In this document: in pieces, positions 1-8,712 of the stretch
Position numbering within the stretch: position 1 is the stretch's first letter
Layout: each line of letters opens with the position of its first letter
NCBI GenBank assembly: GCA_023381995.1
Contig: JAMCVD010000112.1
Span: forward strand, 1 to 54,138
From: Deltaproteobacteria bacterium
Lineage (GTDB): Bacteria; JAMCPX01
Reading direction: 5' to 3'
DNA length: 54,138 bases
Translations under genes and position numbers: made by a program
The notes under the pieces: generated by a model
The model's database searches: none
Seen by the model: only the letters and a program-made list of their open reading frames with translations
Told to the model about the DNA's origin: nothing

Positions 1-111
1 ACATAATCGCACACATCCATCACCGGTCTTCTTACGCCGCTGCCCTCGCTACCAACAATAAGGACGACCCCAGCCCTCGCGTCCACGTCGCTGAACCGAT
101 CCTTCCCGTCC
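1..111. repeat. Inverted copy of 1681-1791 (probable chimeric contig end)
   Basis: Bases 1-111 are the exact reverse complement of 1681-1791, which lie inside rlmB. Identity stops abruptly between bases 111 and 112, and from 112 the sequence reads as an in-frame protease. A perfect 111-base inverted copy of a coding segment at the very edge of the sequence is typical of an inverted amplification chimera or a mis-joined contig end. It is unlikely to be a biological repeat. The copy may run further beyond the window start, so the true upstream sequence of the protease gene is unknown. Confidence 0.85.
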
Positions 112-1149
112 GGCGCATGGATCACCGTGGACACGTTCACGGACACCGCCGGCTGGCAGGACAGGAGCTATGAGCTGCTGTCCTATTTTACCGATACCAG
201 CGCGGACAATCTGAGCGGGTTCGGGCTGAGGTTCACCCTGTCGTCGTCCTCGCCTGCGGACTATGCGATGATAGACGACGTCTCGATCAGCACCGTCACC
301 GACGGCTGGGGCTCGCAGTCATTCTGGGGAGTAACGGCCACGTCGATCGAGGACCAGCGCTATATGTTTCTCGGGGGGACGAGTATGGCGACGCCGGTCG
401 CTGCGGGCAGTGCGGCCATCGTAAGGCAGTGGCTTGCGTCGCAGGGAATTACCGACCCGTCCGCGGCATTGATGAAGGCCGTGCTGATCAATACGGCCCA
501 TGATATGTACCCGGGACAGTACGGCACCGGCAGATATCTCGAGGTGCCCCGGAGACCCAACGGCGTCGAGGGCTGGGGCAGGGTGGACCTGAGCAGGCTG
601 CTGGTGCCTTCAGGCGACTGGCGTATACACACCTTCGACTACCCGGTCGGCAGCGGCATGACGACGACAGGACAGAGGGCCCTTGACTTCGAGGTGCTCG
701 ACCATGACCCGCTCGTGGCCACGCTGGTATGGACGGACTATCCGGCATCGCCCGGCGCAAGCACCGACATCGTCAACCAGCTCGAGATGTCGGTCGTAGG
801 ACCGGCAGGGAGGACGTACTATCCCAACGGGATGGACCGTCCGGACCTCGTAAACAATGTACAGCAGGTAGAGATACAGGACCCCGTAACGGGCATATAC
901 AGGCTGACCGTCAAGGGACACAATGTCCCGGAAGGCGCCCTGCCTGCGGGCGATCAGCCCTACGCGCTTGTCATATCTGGCGGCGTGCCCAGAAGGCCGG
1001 TGCAGGGCAGGCTTTTCCCGGACAGGGGGATTTCGTGCAGCATGTCGCACGGCACGTCCGGCATGGACGATGCGCTCGTGTTCTTATTATTGCCGGCACT
1101 TCTGGCCGGCATGGGACATCTGCTGTTCCGGAGGGACGATGGAGCATAG
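112..1149 (+). CDS. Subtilisin-like (S8) serine protease, C-terminal part, 5' truncated
   Basis: This is the C-terminal part of a secreted peptidase S8 protein. The catalytic-serine motif GTSMATPVAAG is near 381-412, followed by the conserved helix and the EGWGRVDL segment that closes S8 catalytic domains. A C-terminal beta-sandwich follows, and the protein ends with a hydrophobic segment (about 1072-1119) and a short RRDD tail, which looks like a membrane anchor. The Asp and His parts of the triad are missing. The frame is open back to base 112, where it meets the inverted chimeric segment, so the start is lost; the GTG at 127 is not a credible start. The 3' end overlaps rlmB by 11 bases. 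The real gene is probably intact in the organism and only broken in this assembly. Confidence 0.8.
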   Translation, partial: GAWITVDTFTDTAGWQDRSYELLSYFTDTSADNLSGFGLRFTLSSSSPADYAMIDDVSISTVTDGWGSQSFWGVTATSIEDQRYMFLGGTSMATPVAAGSAAIVRQWLASQGITDPSAALMKAVLINTAHDMYPGQYGTGRYLEVPRRPNGVEGWGRVDLSRLLVPSGDWRIHTFDYPVGSGMTTTGQRALDFEVLDHDPLVATLVWTDYPASPGASTDIVNQLEMSVVGPAGRTYYPNGMDRPDLVNNVQQVEIQDPVTGIYRLTVKGHNVPEGALPAGDQPYALVISGGVPRRPVQGRLFPDRGISCSMSHGTSGMDDALVFLLLPALLAGMGHLLFRRDDGA

Positions 1150-1885
1150 GTCCACGGACGTAATCTACGGCATCAATCCCGTAATTGAGGCGCTGACCGC
1201 ACGGAAGAGAAGGGCCCTCAGGCTCTATATATCCGGCTCGAGGAACGACAGGTACGAGGACGTGGTGCGACGCCTTGCCGGAGAGCTGGGCGTACCGGTC
1301 AGCACCGCTACAAGGCAGGAGCTTTTTGCGATCACCTCGACGAGCAGCCATCAGGGCATTGCAGGCGTGTTTGAGACTTACCCATACTCGGATATCCAGT
1401 CCATGCTCGATGCCGCATCGGAGCGCTGTGTACGGCCCTTTCTTATAGCACTCGACGAGGTACAGGACCCCCACAACACCGGTGCGATCGTACGGACGGC
1501 ATCGTGCCTCGGCCTTCACGGCGTGGTGCTGACAAAGAGACGCTCCGCGGGCATAACCCCGTCGGTCGTAAAGGCGTCGAGCGGTGCGACGGAGTTCGTC
1601 AGGATAGCGATGGTCTCCAACCTGCGCTCCGAGATAGACGCTTTGAAGGCAGGAGGTCTGACGGCGGTATCGCTCGATATGGACGGGAAGGATCGGTTCA
1701 GCGACGTGGACGCGAGGGCTGGGGTCGTCCTTATTGTTGGTAGCGAGGGCAGCGGCGTAAGAAGACCGGTGATGGATGTGTGCGATTATGTCGTTTCGAT
1801 ACCCATGTCCGGTCATCCGGCGTCCCTGAACGCATCGGTGTCCGCGGGCATCGCCATGTACGAGCTCGGACGTCTTCCGGGCTAA
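1139..1885 (+). CDS. rlmB: 23S rRNA (guanosine-2'-O-)-methyltransferase RlmB family
   Basis: A SpoU-type (SPOUT) RNA methyltransferase of 248 residues, the usual RlmB length. Its N-terminal substrate-binding domain begins [12 protein letters not shown]. The three SpoU motifs are present: [16 protein letters not shown] (about residue 106), [10 protein letters not shown], and [19 protein letters not shown] near the C-terminus, which form the trefoil-knot SAM site. Family members 2'-O-methylate a guanosine in the peptidyl-transferase region of 23S rRNA. The start ATG at 1139 follows GGAGGGAC and overlaps the protease stop, suggesting coupling. A longer frame beginning at 923 is an overlap artefact. 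The stop overlaps the convergent argB stop by four bases. A close paralogue such as TrmH-type enzymes is the only realistic alternative. Confidence 0.92.
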   Translation: MEHRSTDVIYGINPVIEALTARKRRALRLYISGSRNDRYEDVVRRLAGELGVPVSTATRQELFAITSTSSHQGIAGVFETYPYSDIQSMLDAASERCVRPFLIALDEVQDPHNTGAIVRTASCLGLHGVVLTKRRSAGITPSVVKASSGATEFVRIAMVSNLRSEIDALKAGGLTAVSLDMDGKDRFSDVDARAGVVLIVGSEGSGVRRPVMDVCDYVVSIPMSGHPASLNASVSAGIAMYELGRLPG

Positions 1886-2751
1886 ACTATCTCGGTGCCC
1901 ACGCCCTCCGGCGTGAAGATCTCCAGCAGGATCGAATGGGGGATCCTTCCGTCGATGATATGGCATTTCTTTACGCCGTGCGCTATCGCCTCGAACGCGT
2001 ACGTCACTTTGGGTATCATGCCCCCTGTGATCACGCCGGAGCGTATGAGTCTGTCCACCTCGCCGGATTTTATGTCCGACAGCAGCCTGCCGCGGCTGTC
2101 AAGGACACCCTCCACGTCCGTCAGCAGGATGAGCTTCTCCGCCTTCAATGACGCTGCTATCTTCGCAGCGGCGATATCAGCATTCACATTGAACGCCTCC
2201 CCGTCGTCTCCGACGGCAACGGGAGCTATGACGGGTATGAAATGGTTGATCTCCAGCGTTCTGATGAGCTTGGTGTCCGTGTTTATTATGTCTCCGGTCC
2301 TGCCCATGTCCACGTCCGGGCTTGCACCGCTGTCTCCCTGCACCTCTATCTTTCTGGCGACCATGAGCTTGCCGTCCTTCCCGCTTATGCCCACGGCCTT
2401 TCCCCCGAGATGGTTTATCAGACCGACGATACCTTTGTTTATCTTACCGACGAGCACCATCTCCACGACGTCCATAGTTGTGCTGTCCGTTACCCGGAGA
2501 CCGTTCACGAACCTGCTCTCCTTGCCGAGCTGCTTCAGAAGGTCGTCTATCTGTGGGCCCCCGCCGTGGACTATGATGGGCTTGAGCCCTATGTACCAGA
2601 GCAGGATAATGTCCCGTGCGAAGTTCTCTTTCAGCTGCTCGTCGAGCATCGCATGCCCTCCCAGCTTGAACACGAAGGTCTTGCCGTAGAACTGCTTTAT
2701 GTACGGCAGGGCCTCTATCAGGACCGATGCTTTTTGGATGTATTTTTCCAT
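1882..2751 (-). CDS. argB: Acetylglutamate kinase
   Basis: Catalyses ATP-dependent phosphorylation of N-acetyl-L-glutamate, the second step of arginine synthesis, in the cytoplasm. The 289 residues match the amino-acid kinase fold: the FKLGGHAM phosphate loop near residue 28, the substrate-binding HGGGPQID near 62, and the nucleotide-binding region [11 protein letters not shown] long N-terminal helix before the first strand ([17 protein letters not shown]) is typical of arginine-sensitive hexameric forms, so feedback inhibition is plausible. The start is preceded by TAGGAGAGC, whose TAG is the hslU stop, so the gene is coupled to hslU in an hslV-hslU-argB operon. The first enzyme of the pathway, a short N-acetylglutamate synthase, is encoded at 46606-47082. 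Confidence 0.95.
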   Translation of the reverse strand: MEKYIQKASVLIEALPYIKQFYGKTFVFKLGGHAMLDEQLKENFARDIILLWYIGLKPIIVHGGGPQIDDLLKQLGKESRFVNGLRVTDSTTMDVVEMVLVGKINKGIVGLINHLGGKAVGISGKDGKLMVARKIEVQGDSGASPDVDMGRTGDIINTDTKLIRTLEINHFIPVIAPVAVGDDGEAFNVNADIAAAKIAASLKAEKLILLTDVEGVLDSRGRLLSDIKSGEVDRLIRSGVITGGMIPKVTYAFEAIAHGVKKCHIIDGRIPHSILLEIFTPEGVGTEIV

Positions 2752-2757
2752 GCTCTC

Positions 2758-4176
2758 CTATAGGATGTATTTGCTGAGGTCTTCGTTCTTGAGGATCGGG
2801 TTGAGCTTCTCTGCCACGTATTTCTCGTCTATGGCGATCCGGGTGCTCCTGTACTTCGCGGTATCGAACGAGATGTCCTCGAGGAGCCTCTCCATGACGG
2901 TGTGCAGCCTCCGTGCGCCGATGTTCTCGAGCCTGTCGTTGCTTACGCTCGCTATCTCCGCTATCTTCTCCACCGCGTCCTTCGTAAAGGAGAGCTCTAC
3001 GTTCTCCGTCTTCAGCAGCTCGATGTACTGCTTCGTCAATGCGTTGTCCGGCTCGGTGAGTATCTGTACGAAGTCCTCCTTTGTCAGGGGCTCGAGCTCC
3101 ACCCGTATGGGAAACCTGCCCTGCAGTTCAGGGATGAGGTCCGAGGGCTTGCTGACGTGGAAGGCGCCGGCGGCTATGAAGAGCATGTGATCGGTCCTCA
3201 CCATGCCGTACTTCGTCATGACCGTCGTGCCCTCGATCAGCGGGAGCAGGTCCCTCTGTACACCCTCCCTGGACACGTCCGGACCGTAACCTGAGTCCTT
3301 GCTCGCTATCTTGTCTATCTCGTCCACGAACACGATGCCGGACTCCTCCACCTTCTTTGTCGCTGCCTTGACGACCTTGTCCATGTCCACGAGCTTCTCG
3401 ATCTCCTGCTGGATGATGATCTCCCGTGCCTCGCTTACCTTTATCTTCTTCTTCTTCGTCTTCTTCGGAAGCATGGTTTCGAACATCTCCCTCAGATTGA
3501 ACTCCATCTCCTCGCTCCCCATGCCCGAGAATACCTCGATAACAGGCATCGGCATATACTGGATGTCCATCTCTATATACCTATTGTCGAACTTGCCGTC
3601 CCTCAGCATGATCCTGAACTTCTCCCGTGTACTCTTCGTGTCCTCGACGACCTCGAGCGCCCTGTGCTCTCCCTCCGGCTGCTTGATGTTCACGGGCCTT
3701 TTCTTTATCGGGAGTAGCAGGTCCAGGAGCCGCTCTTCCGTGAGCTCCTCGGCTTTGGGCAGGAGCTTGTCCTCCTCCTCTTCCCTGACCATCTTGACTG
3801 AAATCTCGACGATGTCCCGTATAATGGACTCCACGTCCCTTCCCACGTAACCAACCTCCGTGTACTTCGAGGCCTCCACCTTTATGAAGGGCGCCTGCGC
3901 AAGCCTCGCAAGCCTCCGTGCGATCTCCGTCTTGCCGATGCCGGTCGGCCCTATCATGATGATGTTCTTCGGCGCTATCTCGTCCCGTATCTCGGCCGGT
4001 ACGTGCTGTCTGCGCCACCTGTTCCTCAGGGCTATGGCGACCATTTTCTTTGCGTCTTTCTGTCCGACTATGTACCTGTCGAGCTCCCTGACTATGGCAA
4101 CGGGCATGAGCGTATCGCTCATCTCGATCTGTTCTGTCTTTTCGATCTGATCGGCGGCGTTCCTTGTTTTCCTCAT
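2758..4176 (-). CDS. hslU: ATP-dependent protease ATPase subunit HslU (ClpY)
   Basis: The AAA+ unfoldase of the HslUV protease. It unfolds substrates and feeds them into the HslV chamber. Visible features are the HslU start motif [17 protein letters not shown], Walker [10 protein letters not shown] (about residue 74), the pore-loop region [16 protein letters not shown], Walker [11 protein letters not shown], the inserted I-domain between them, sensor 2 near the end ([10 protein letters not shown]), and a C-terminal LSKYIL whose last residues activate HslV in this family. The ATG at 4176 gives 472 residues and has AAGGGGT upstream. An internal ATG at 4122 would give 454 residues, closer to the usual 440-460, but has a weaker ribosome site. 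It lies 14 bases after hslV and 6 before argB. Confidence 0.95.
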   Translation of the reverse strand: MRKTRNAADQIEKTEQIEMSDTLMPVAIVRELDRYIVGQKDAKKMVAIALRNRWRRQHVPAEIRDEIAPKNIIMIGPTGIGKTEIARRLARLAQAPFIKVEASKYTEVGYVGRDVESIIRDIVEISVKMVREEEEDKLLPKAEELTEERLLDLLLPIKKRPVNIKQPEGEHRALEVVEDTKSTREKFRIMLRDGKFDNRYIEMDIQYMPMPVIEVFSGMGSEEMEFNLREMFETMLPKKTKKKKIKVSEAREIIIQQEIEKLVDMDKVVKAATKKVEESGIVFVDEIDKIASKDSGYGPDVSREGVQRDLLPLIEGTTVMTKYGMVRTDHMLFIAAGAFHVSKPSDLIPELQGRFPIRVELEPLTKEDFVQILTEPDNALTKQYIELLKTENVELSFTKDAVEKIAEIASVSNDRLENIGARRLHTVMERLLEDISFDTAKYRSTRIAIDEKYVAEKLNPILKNEDLSKYIL

Positions 4177-4190
4177 CTTCTTTTACCCCT

Positions 4191-4718
4191 TTACAGTTCC
4201 TCGAGCGTAATAGTGCTGTTCGTATAGATGCATATATCAGCCGCTATCTTCATTGCGTTCTCTGCTATGGCCCTTGCGTCGAGATTGGAGAAGTTTACCA
4301 GCGCCTTCGCCGCCGCGAGCGCATAGCTGCCCCCGGAACCTATTGCGATGATACTCTCGTCCGGCTCGATGACGTCTCCGGTGCCGGACAGCAGGAGGGA
4401 CGATGATTTGTCCGCAGCGATGAGGAGTGCCTCGAGCCTCCGCAGGATCCTGTCGGTCCTCCAGTCCTTTGCAAGCTGGACCGCGGCCTTCATGAGGTTG
4501 CCCCTGAACTCCTCCAGCTTGGACTCGAACCTGTTGAACAGCGTGAACGCGTCTGCGGTGGAGCCAGCAAAGCCTACGAGCACCGTGTCGTTGTACAGCC
4601 TTCTTACCTTCTTTGCGGTGTGCTTCATGATCGTGTCGCCCATCGTTACCTGGCCGTCCCCTGCCATCACGACCTTGCCGTTGTGCCTCACCGCTATAAT
4701 TGTGGTCCCGTGAAACAT
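4191..4718 (-). CDS. hslV: ATP-dependent protease subunit HslV (ClpQ)
   Basis: The proteasome-like threonine peptidase of HslUV. From the ATG at 4718 the protein is 175 residues and begins [14 protein letters not shown]. As in ClpQ-type proteins, a short leader is expected to be removed so that the first Thr of TTIIAV becomes the catalytic nucleophile. The conserved [10 protein letters not shown] and [13 protein letters not shown] segments follow. An open frame runs upstream to 4775, but the ATG at 4718 has a strong GAGAGGAGAT ribosome site and fits family length. A good sigma-70 promoter lies just upstream (4747-4775), so hslVU-argB has its own promoter. In many bacteria xerC sits immediately upstream. 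Here an A/T-rich block separates them. Confidence 0.95.
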   Translation of the reverse strand: MFHGTTIIAVRHNGKVVMAGDGQVTMGDTIMKHTAKKVRRLYNDTVLVGFAGSTADAFTLFNRFESKLEEFRGNLMKAAVQLAKDWRTDRILRRLEALLIAADKSSSLLLSGTGDVIEPDESIIAIGSGGSYALAAAKALVNFSNLDARAIAENAMKIAADICIYTNSTITLEEL

Positions 4719-4746
4719 GGTATCTCCTCTCATTGATATCTTACTC

Positions 4747-4775
4747 AATATATTGCAGCACGTATCCAATATCAA
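4747..4775 (-). promoter_or_regulatory. Sigma-70-type promoter for hslV-hslU-argB
   Basis: Read on the minus strand, TTGATA (4775-4770) and TATATT (4752-4747) are separated by exactly 17 bases. The -10 box ends 28 bases before the hslV start codon. This is a close match to the housekeeping consensus and the only clear promoter in the hslV upstream region. Confidence 0.6.
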
Positions 4776-4906
4776 GGCTCATATTCCTACTTAGGGGTAA
4801 GCTTTTTCGCTATAAGAGAGTTTAAAGGTGATTACAAGCTATTTTTAAGCTTTTCCCACCAGCCGGATTGACAGTTGCCTTTGCTTTCTTCTCATTGTGC
4901 ATAAAA

Positions 4907-5479
4907 TTAACAATCTAAAACTGCTTGATAAAATTCTTTAAACTTCGGACAGCGGTGTTTTAGTGTGGCTATGTCCGCTGCTTTTGCAATTTCTCGTGCT
5001 ACAGCGTCCGTATAGCGAACATCGGCACGCGAAAGTATATCTTCAAGCTTTTCTTTAGGGCGAGCGATTTTCTCTATGGCTTCATTCACCCTTGGTACAG
5101 TCTTCCTTGAACGGGACTGCGTAACCTGAGAGATTGCCTTTTCATCGGCGAGAAGCCACGCTTCCAGTTCTTGAACGGCAAAGGCAAATTTAACTTCAAA
5201 GGGATAATTTCTGTTTGTAATTTTGGAGTTCATCTCACTTTCTAACTTTTTAGGATCTTTACCGTCTGCATCGCGAATTACCAAAGCTTTATCTACAGGG
5301 CCACCTCGTTTTGCATGTCGAAAATCTTCAAGATGAGCCGAAAAAAACTTCATTAAATTTGCCACACCGTTTGTTGGACGGGCGATTATGTCGACGTCGG
5401 GTGATAGGCATTTTTTTATGAGTTCCTCGAGCGCTGCCACGTCATAGACGCCTTCGACTACTATGCCGTAGGCCGTCAT
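4907..5479 (-). CDS. DUF4276-like TOPRIM-fold protein, partner of the adjacent ATPase
   Basis: A 190-residue soluble protein resembling the DUF4276 family. It shows a TOPRIM-like pattern: an early strand with an acidic residue, GIVVEGVYD (residues 5-13), and a later DxD motif in ALVIRDADGKDP (about residue 89), the usual metal-binding acids of TOPRIM nucleases and phosphotransferases. A Lys/Arg-rich helical C-terminus follows. Its start overlaps the stop of the upstream ATPase gene by four bases (ATGA), so the two are translationally coupled and probably form one complex. ATPase plus TOPRIM pairs occur in OLD-type anti-phage systems such as Gabija, retron effectors and PARIS, but this TOPRIM does not look like the PARIS or Gabija one. 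Function is inferred from architecture only. Confidence 0.65.
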   Translation of the reverse strand: MTAYGIVVEGVYDVAALEELIKKCLSPDVDIIARPTNGVANLMKFFSAHLEDFRHAKRGGPVDKALVIRDADGKDPKKLESEMNSKITNRNYPFEVKFAFAVQELEAWLLADEKAISQVTQSRSRKTVPRVNEAIEKIARPKEKLEDILSRADVRYTDAVAREIAKAADIATLKHRCPKFKEFYQAVLDC

Positions 5480-6627
5480 TTATCATTACCAAGTGCGCCG
5501 GAATACAACAGATCCCCAAGCCCGAGCTCTTCACGCTCCAAGAGCTTCTTGAGATAAGTTTTTGAAGCAGGCCGTGTGCATTGTGTCGCCCCGTTGCGTT
5601 TTTCGATGACAACTATATCGTCAAGTTTGAATCTGTCTACCAGATAGGGAGAATGTGTCGTTATAATAATTTGCGGCGCCTGTGTACCCAGTTCTCTCTG
5701 TCTTTGACTTAATAGCTCCACAAAAACCTCGAATAGTCTCGGGTGCAGGTGGTTCTCCAGTTCCTCAAAACCAAGCAAAGACGCCCTGAGTTGGGCAGGG
5801 GCAAAAATCAGAGATAACAACGCCAGGAATAGAATCTCACCATCAGACATGTGGGGAAGAAGCACAGACCGTTTAAGATATTTCTCCCTTGTGATCATAT
5901 GCGTTGTACCCGTCTGAGTTGGCGGCGTTAAAATCTCTTCTATGTCCGGAAGCACATCACGAACAACCTGTTTTATCATGCTGAATTCTGTGGGATACGT
6001 TGTTTGTAATGTCATAAACCAGCTCGAGAAATTACTGCCGTCTTCAACCAGAAATGGCTGGGACGTAGCGCTGTTTGGCAGCTTCATGTCGATTGTCATA
6101 AAATTGTAGAAATTCCAGCTTTTAATATAATCTTTAAAGCTCATTCCTTCCCAGCCGGGCACAACAAATTGAAGTATCGATGCATTATTTCCCGGCAAGC
6201 CGAACGCATCCCGGCCGTCCTTATGCATGACCTTACCCTGACCATTTGTAATATCGATTAACGGGAAGGCCTTATCGCCTGTTTTGACCTTCAAATCTTC
6301 TCTTTCAACCGAGAACGTACCAGTTGCCGGGTTCCCATTTATGGAAAGCTCATATTCATATTCGTCCGGTGCAAGCTCTACGGTTACGCTAAATGAAATT
6401 GGACCGCTCTCTTCGCCTTTCCAGACGATTTCTGCAAATCCCCCTCTAATATTAAGGGCGCCATTTACACCATACGCAAGGTTACATATATTGGATAAGA
6501 ATTTAAAACAGTCGAGGAGGCTGCTTTTCCCGGACATGTTCGGACCTACCAACACATTCACCTTGTTCAGTTCCAGATCTACGTCTTTTAAACTTTTATA
6601 GTTTTTTATATGTATCTTTTTAATCAT
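5476..6627 (-). CDS. OLD/AAA_21-type ABC-like ATPase, partner of a TOPRIM protein
   Basis: A 383-residue SMC/RecF-like ATPase. Walker A is GPNMSGKSS (residues 28-36) after the typical start IHIKNYKSLKDVDLELN. The ABC signature region is LPHMSDGEILFLALL (around residue 260), Walker B is LLGFEELENHLHP, and the H-loop is TTHSPYLVD. This layout matches stand-alone AAA_15/AAA_21 ATPases that partner with TOPRIM nucleases in phage-defence or toxin-antitoxin-like pairs. The start has GGGAGG upstream. It is the first gene of a two-gene unit with the 4907-5479 gene. Base composition is lower in G/C than the flanking housekeeping genes, consistent with transfer. Confidence 0.75.
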   Translation of the reverse strand: MIKKIHIKNYKSLKDVDLELNKVNVLVGPNMSGKSSLLDCFKFLSNICNLAYGVNGALNIRGGFAEIVWKGEESGPISFSVTVELAPDEYEYELSINGNPATGTFSVEREDLKVKTGDKAFPLIDITNGQGKVMHKDGRDAFGLPGNNASILQFVVPGWEGMSFKDYIKSWNFYNFMTIDMKLPNSATSQPFLVEDGSNFSSWFMTLQTTYPTEFSMIKQVVRDVLPDIEEILTPPTQTGTTHMITREKYLKRSVLLPHMSDGEILFLALLSLIFAPAQLRASLLGFEELENHLHPRLFEVFVELLSQRQRELGTQAPQIIITTHSPYLVDRFKLDDIVVIEKRNGATQCTRPASKTYLKKLLEREELGLGDLLYSGALGNDK

Positions 6628-6774
6628 GTTCTTGCCTCCCCATAACGTTCATTTTGTATCTTCTCCCATAGTTATCCGTCTGTCCAGTGACATGAGCTTT
6701 GTATCTTTATATTTCGGCATGTTTACTCCTTACAAATCGTATTGCAAAATTGAAATGGGGTGTTGGTGCTTTGT

Positions 6775-7716
6775 TCAATTCCACATTCCTAATATCGCGT
6801 GAGAGGCAGCTGCTGATTTTATTTCTCGGACACTTTTTTGTGCCAACCTAGTCAACCCGAAACCAGATAAATTCTTTTTAAATTTGGACCACGAGAAGAG
6901 TTTTGGTTTCTTCTCATCTTCGACAAAAATTAGCAACCGTTTCTGTTTACGATGCGGCAACCGATACTTAGCTATTCGAATAATACGAGCTGGCGGATAA
7001 GCTTTGCTTTTATATAGCTGAACTACTAAGTCACCTTTGCGTGCGAAGCTGCTAAAATGTGGGGCGCCTATCAATCTAAAAACACCGATTTCATGTTTAT
7101 GTGAATCTTTTACTTCTCTGAGCGCCTTTCGAGACTCTTGCTCAGATATGAGATTCTCTTGTTCGGAGAAGTCGGCATCGGATAATCCAATAATCCACAA
7201 CTTTGAGTATGTGGGATGGATTTTCTTTGTCTTTTGTTTGTGAAGATGTCCATATTCAAAGCGAGGAGGGTTATAAACTTGTTTGCATTGTTTGAGGTAC
7301 TCAGGAGTGATTATTTCGACTTGAATGGTTTTGACAAATTCACGAGCAGTTTTCAAAACGGCTGGATCATTGGTAGCAATACCAGCTTCAACAAGTGTCT
7401 CTTGCGAATGGTTGGACAGATTTGAGGAGCTAATGATTGCAGATCTATCAAAAATATAAACTTTGGCATGAAGATTCGCACAGTTGAAGACTTGTACTCC
7501 CGCTTTAAGGTACTTCCCAACCTCATAGGGATTCGTTTGACCTGCTTTTACTGCTTGAAAGCTCATATCGAGAACAAGGGTATCGCCCTTGCCAAGAGGA
7601 ATGAGTTTACTTGCTCCACTGCCCAAATATGCAACGGCAATATGTTTCCTCTTTGCTTTTTTAGCGAGGCTGCCGATTTGATACCAAAGCTCAGATTGCA
7701 AAAAAGTGGTTGTCAT
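6775..7716 (-). CDS. Phospholipase D-fold (HKD) nuclease candidate
   Basis: A 313-residue protein with one HxKxxxxD motif, NLHAKVYIFDRSAIISSSNL (about residues 81-100), including the Ser/Asn residues that usually complete the PLD active site. A single HKD motif implies a homodimer, as in Nuc and BfiI-type nucleases. The rest is basic, especially the C-terminal half with RLPHRKQKR and SWSKFKKN stretches, which fits nucleic-acid binding. No membrane segment or signal peptide is visible, so a lipase role is unlikely. There is no clear ribosome site before the ATG. The gene is A/T-rich and lies in the putative island between the ATPase pair and a PD-(D/E)XK-like gene. Specific target unknown. Confidence 0.65.
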   Translation of the reverse strand: MTTTFLQSELWYQIGSLAKKAKRKHIAVAYLGSGASKLIPLGKGDTLVLDMSFQAVKAGQTNPYEVGKYLKAGVQVFNCANLHAKVYIFDRSAIISSSNLSNHSQETLVEAGIATNDPAVLKTAREFVKTIQVEIITPEYLKQCKQVYNPPRFEYGHLHKQKTKKIHPTYSKLWIIGLSDADFSEQENLISEQESRKALREVKDSHKHEIGVFRLIGAPHFSSFARKGDLVVQLYKSKAYPPARIIRIAKYRLPHRKQKRLLIFVEDEKKPKLFSWSKFKKNLSGFGLTRLAQKSVREIKSAAASHAILGMWN

Positions 7717-7770
7717 ATTGTTATCATAATTTGAATGCTATTCTCAAATACTGCGAAGCCTGTTTCCACC

Positions 7771-8712
7771 TTAGCCTCCAATATTCTTATATGCTAAAAG
7801 TATGAACTTCTTTGATTGCTCAAAGTCTTCTTCTGTTTTAATTGCTAATTCAAAGTCACCGGTACCGTAATGACCGATATTCCTCATATCTCTGGAATTT
7901 GTTGGAGCGTCTTTTATAGTATCAGGATTGATTTTTAAGAATAGAATCACCTTGTTCTTTTTCACTTCTATGCAGACAAAATTCTGGGTAACCTTGTAAG
8001 CGACATAAAATTTCTTAGGAGTTTCTTTAATTGAATTATCAATTTCTAATATATAGCTTTGCAACAATAAAACTATCTCTTTCAGTTTTCCTTTAGCTCT
8101 TTGTAAATGTTTTTCGAACGTGTATGTTCCTGTTTTGCGTGTTACAGCAGCCTTCTTACCTGCTGCAATCATAACTGGGTTTTTGTTTTCATTATTGAAT
8201 GGTATTGCTTCAGTTACATATGATGATCTTCTAAAAACTTCATCTAAATAGAATGAACCATTTTCAAACAGTTTGTATTCCCATAGCTCTATATTTGCTC
8301 CCATCATTTGAACCGCGTGTAAATCATATTTTTTATAACCGGGTGCAATACAGATCACTCTAATATCGCCCCAATCAATTTCGGTTTTCTTCCTAAGAGT
8401 CTTGTCGACAGCCACTTGAAAGTCACCTTTGTGATCTTTGATCCATGATAGGTAGAACAAACTTTGATTGATAAGTTCAGACGACTCCACCACTTTATAC
8501 TCTATAAGAACAGGGTTGTTGTCTTCTGATAATGCCAGAGTATCGATTCTCCCTGCATGAATTGGTCCTGTAGAGAATTCTGAGGCGACAAATTTACAAT
8601 TGAAAATAACTCCTAAGTTTCTTTCAACAAGAGATTGCAGTTCCTTTTCATTTTTAAACTTGGTTCCTGTAATAAGAGACAGAGTTTCATTTTCTTTATA
8701 AAAAAGTGGCAT
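7771..8712 (-). CDS. PD-(D/E)XK-like nuclease with C-terminal DUF5655-like domain
   Basis: A 313-residue soluble protein. The N-terminal half has a pattern typical of NucS/DUF91-like PD-(D/E)XK enzymes: an early Glu-containing helix, GRIDTLALSEDNNPVLIEYK (about residues 54-73, Asp then Glu-x-Lys), and a second core with INQSLFYLSW. The C-terminal part (about 200-313) resembles DUF5655, a small domain often found at the end of such proteins or alone. The start has GGAG five bases upstream. It is strongly A/T-rich (by eye about 32 percent G+C in the line at 7801, against about 65 percent at 3721). A nuclease or nucleic-acid-binding role is inferred from the fold pattern; the biological role is unknown. 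Confidence 0.6.
   Translation of the reverse strand: MPLFYKENETLSLITGTKFKNEKELQSLVERNLGVIFNCKFVASEFSTGPIHAGRIDTLALSEDNNPVLIEYKVVESSELINQSLFYLSWIKDHKGDFQVAVDKTLRKKTEIDWGDIRVICIAPGYKKYDLHAVQMMGANIELWEYKLFENGSFYLDEVFRRSSYVTEAIPFNNENKNPVMIAAGKKAAVTRKTGTYTFEKHLQRAKGKLKEIVLLLQSYILEIDNSIKETPKKFYVAYKVTQNFVCIEVKKNKVILFLKINPDTIKDAPTNSRDMRNIGHYGTGDFELAIKTEEDFEQSKKFILLAYKNIGG

Noticed and set aside
923..1138. Longer start for rlmB
   Set aside because: The extension overlaps the protease coding frame and has no RlmB similarity; the ATG at 1139 has GGAGGGAC upstream.
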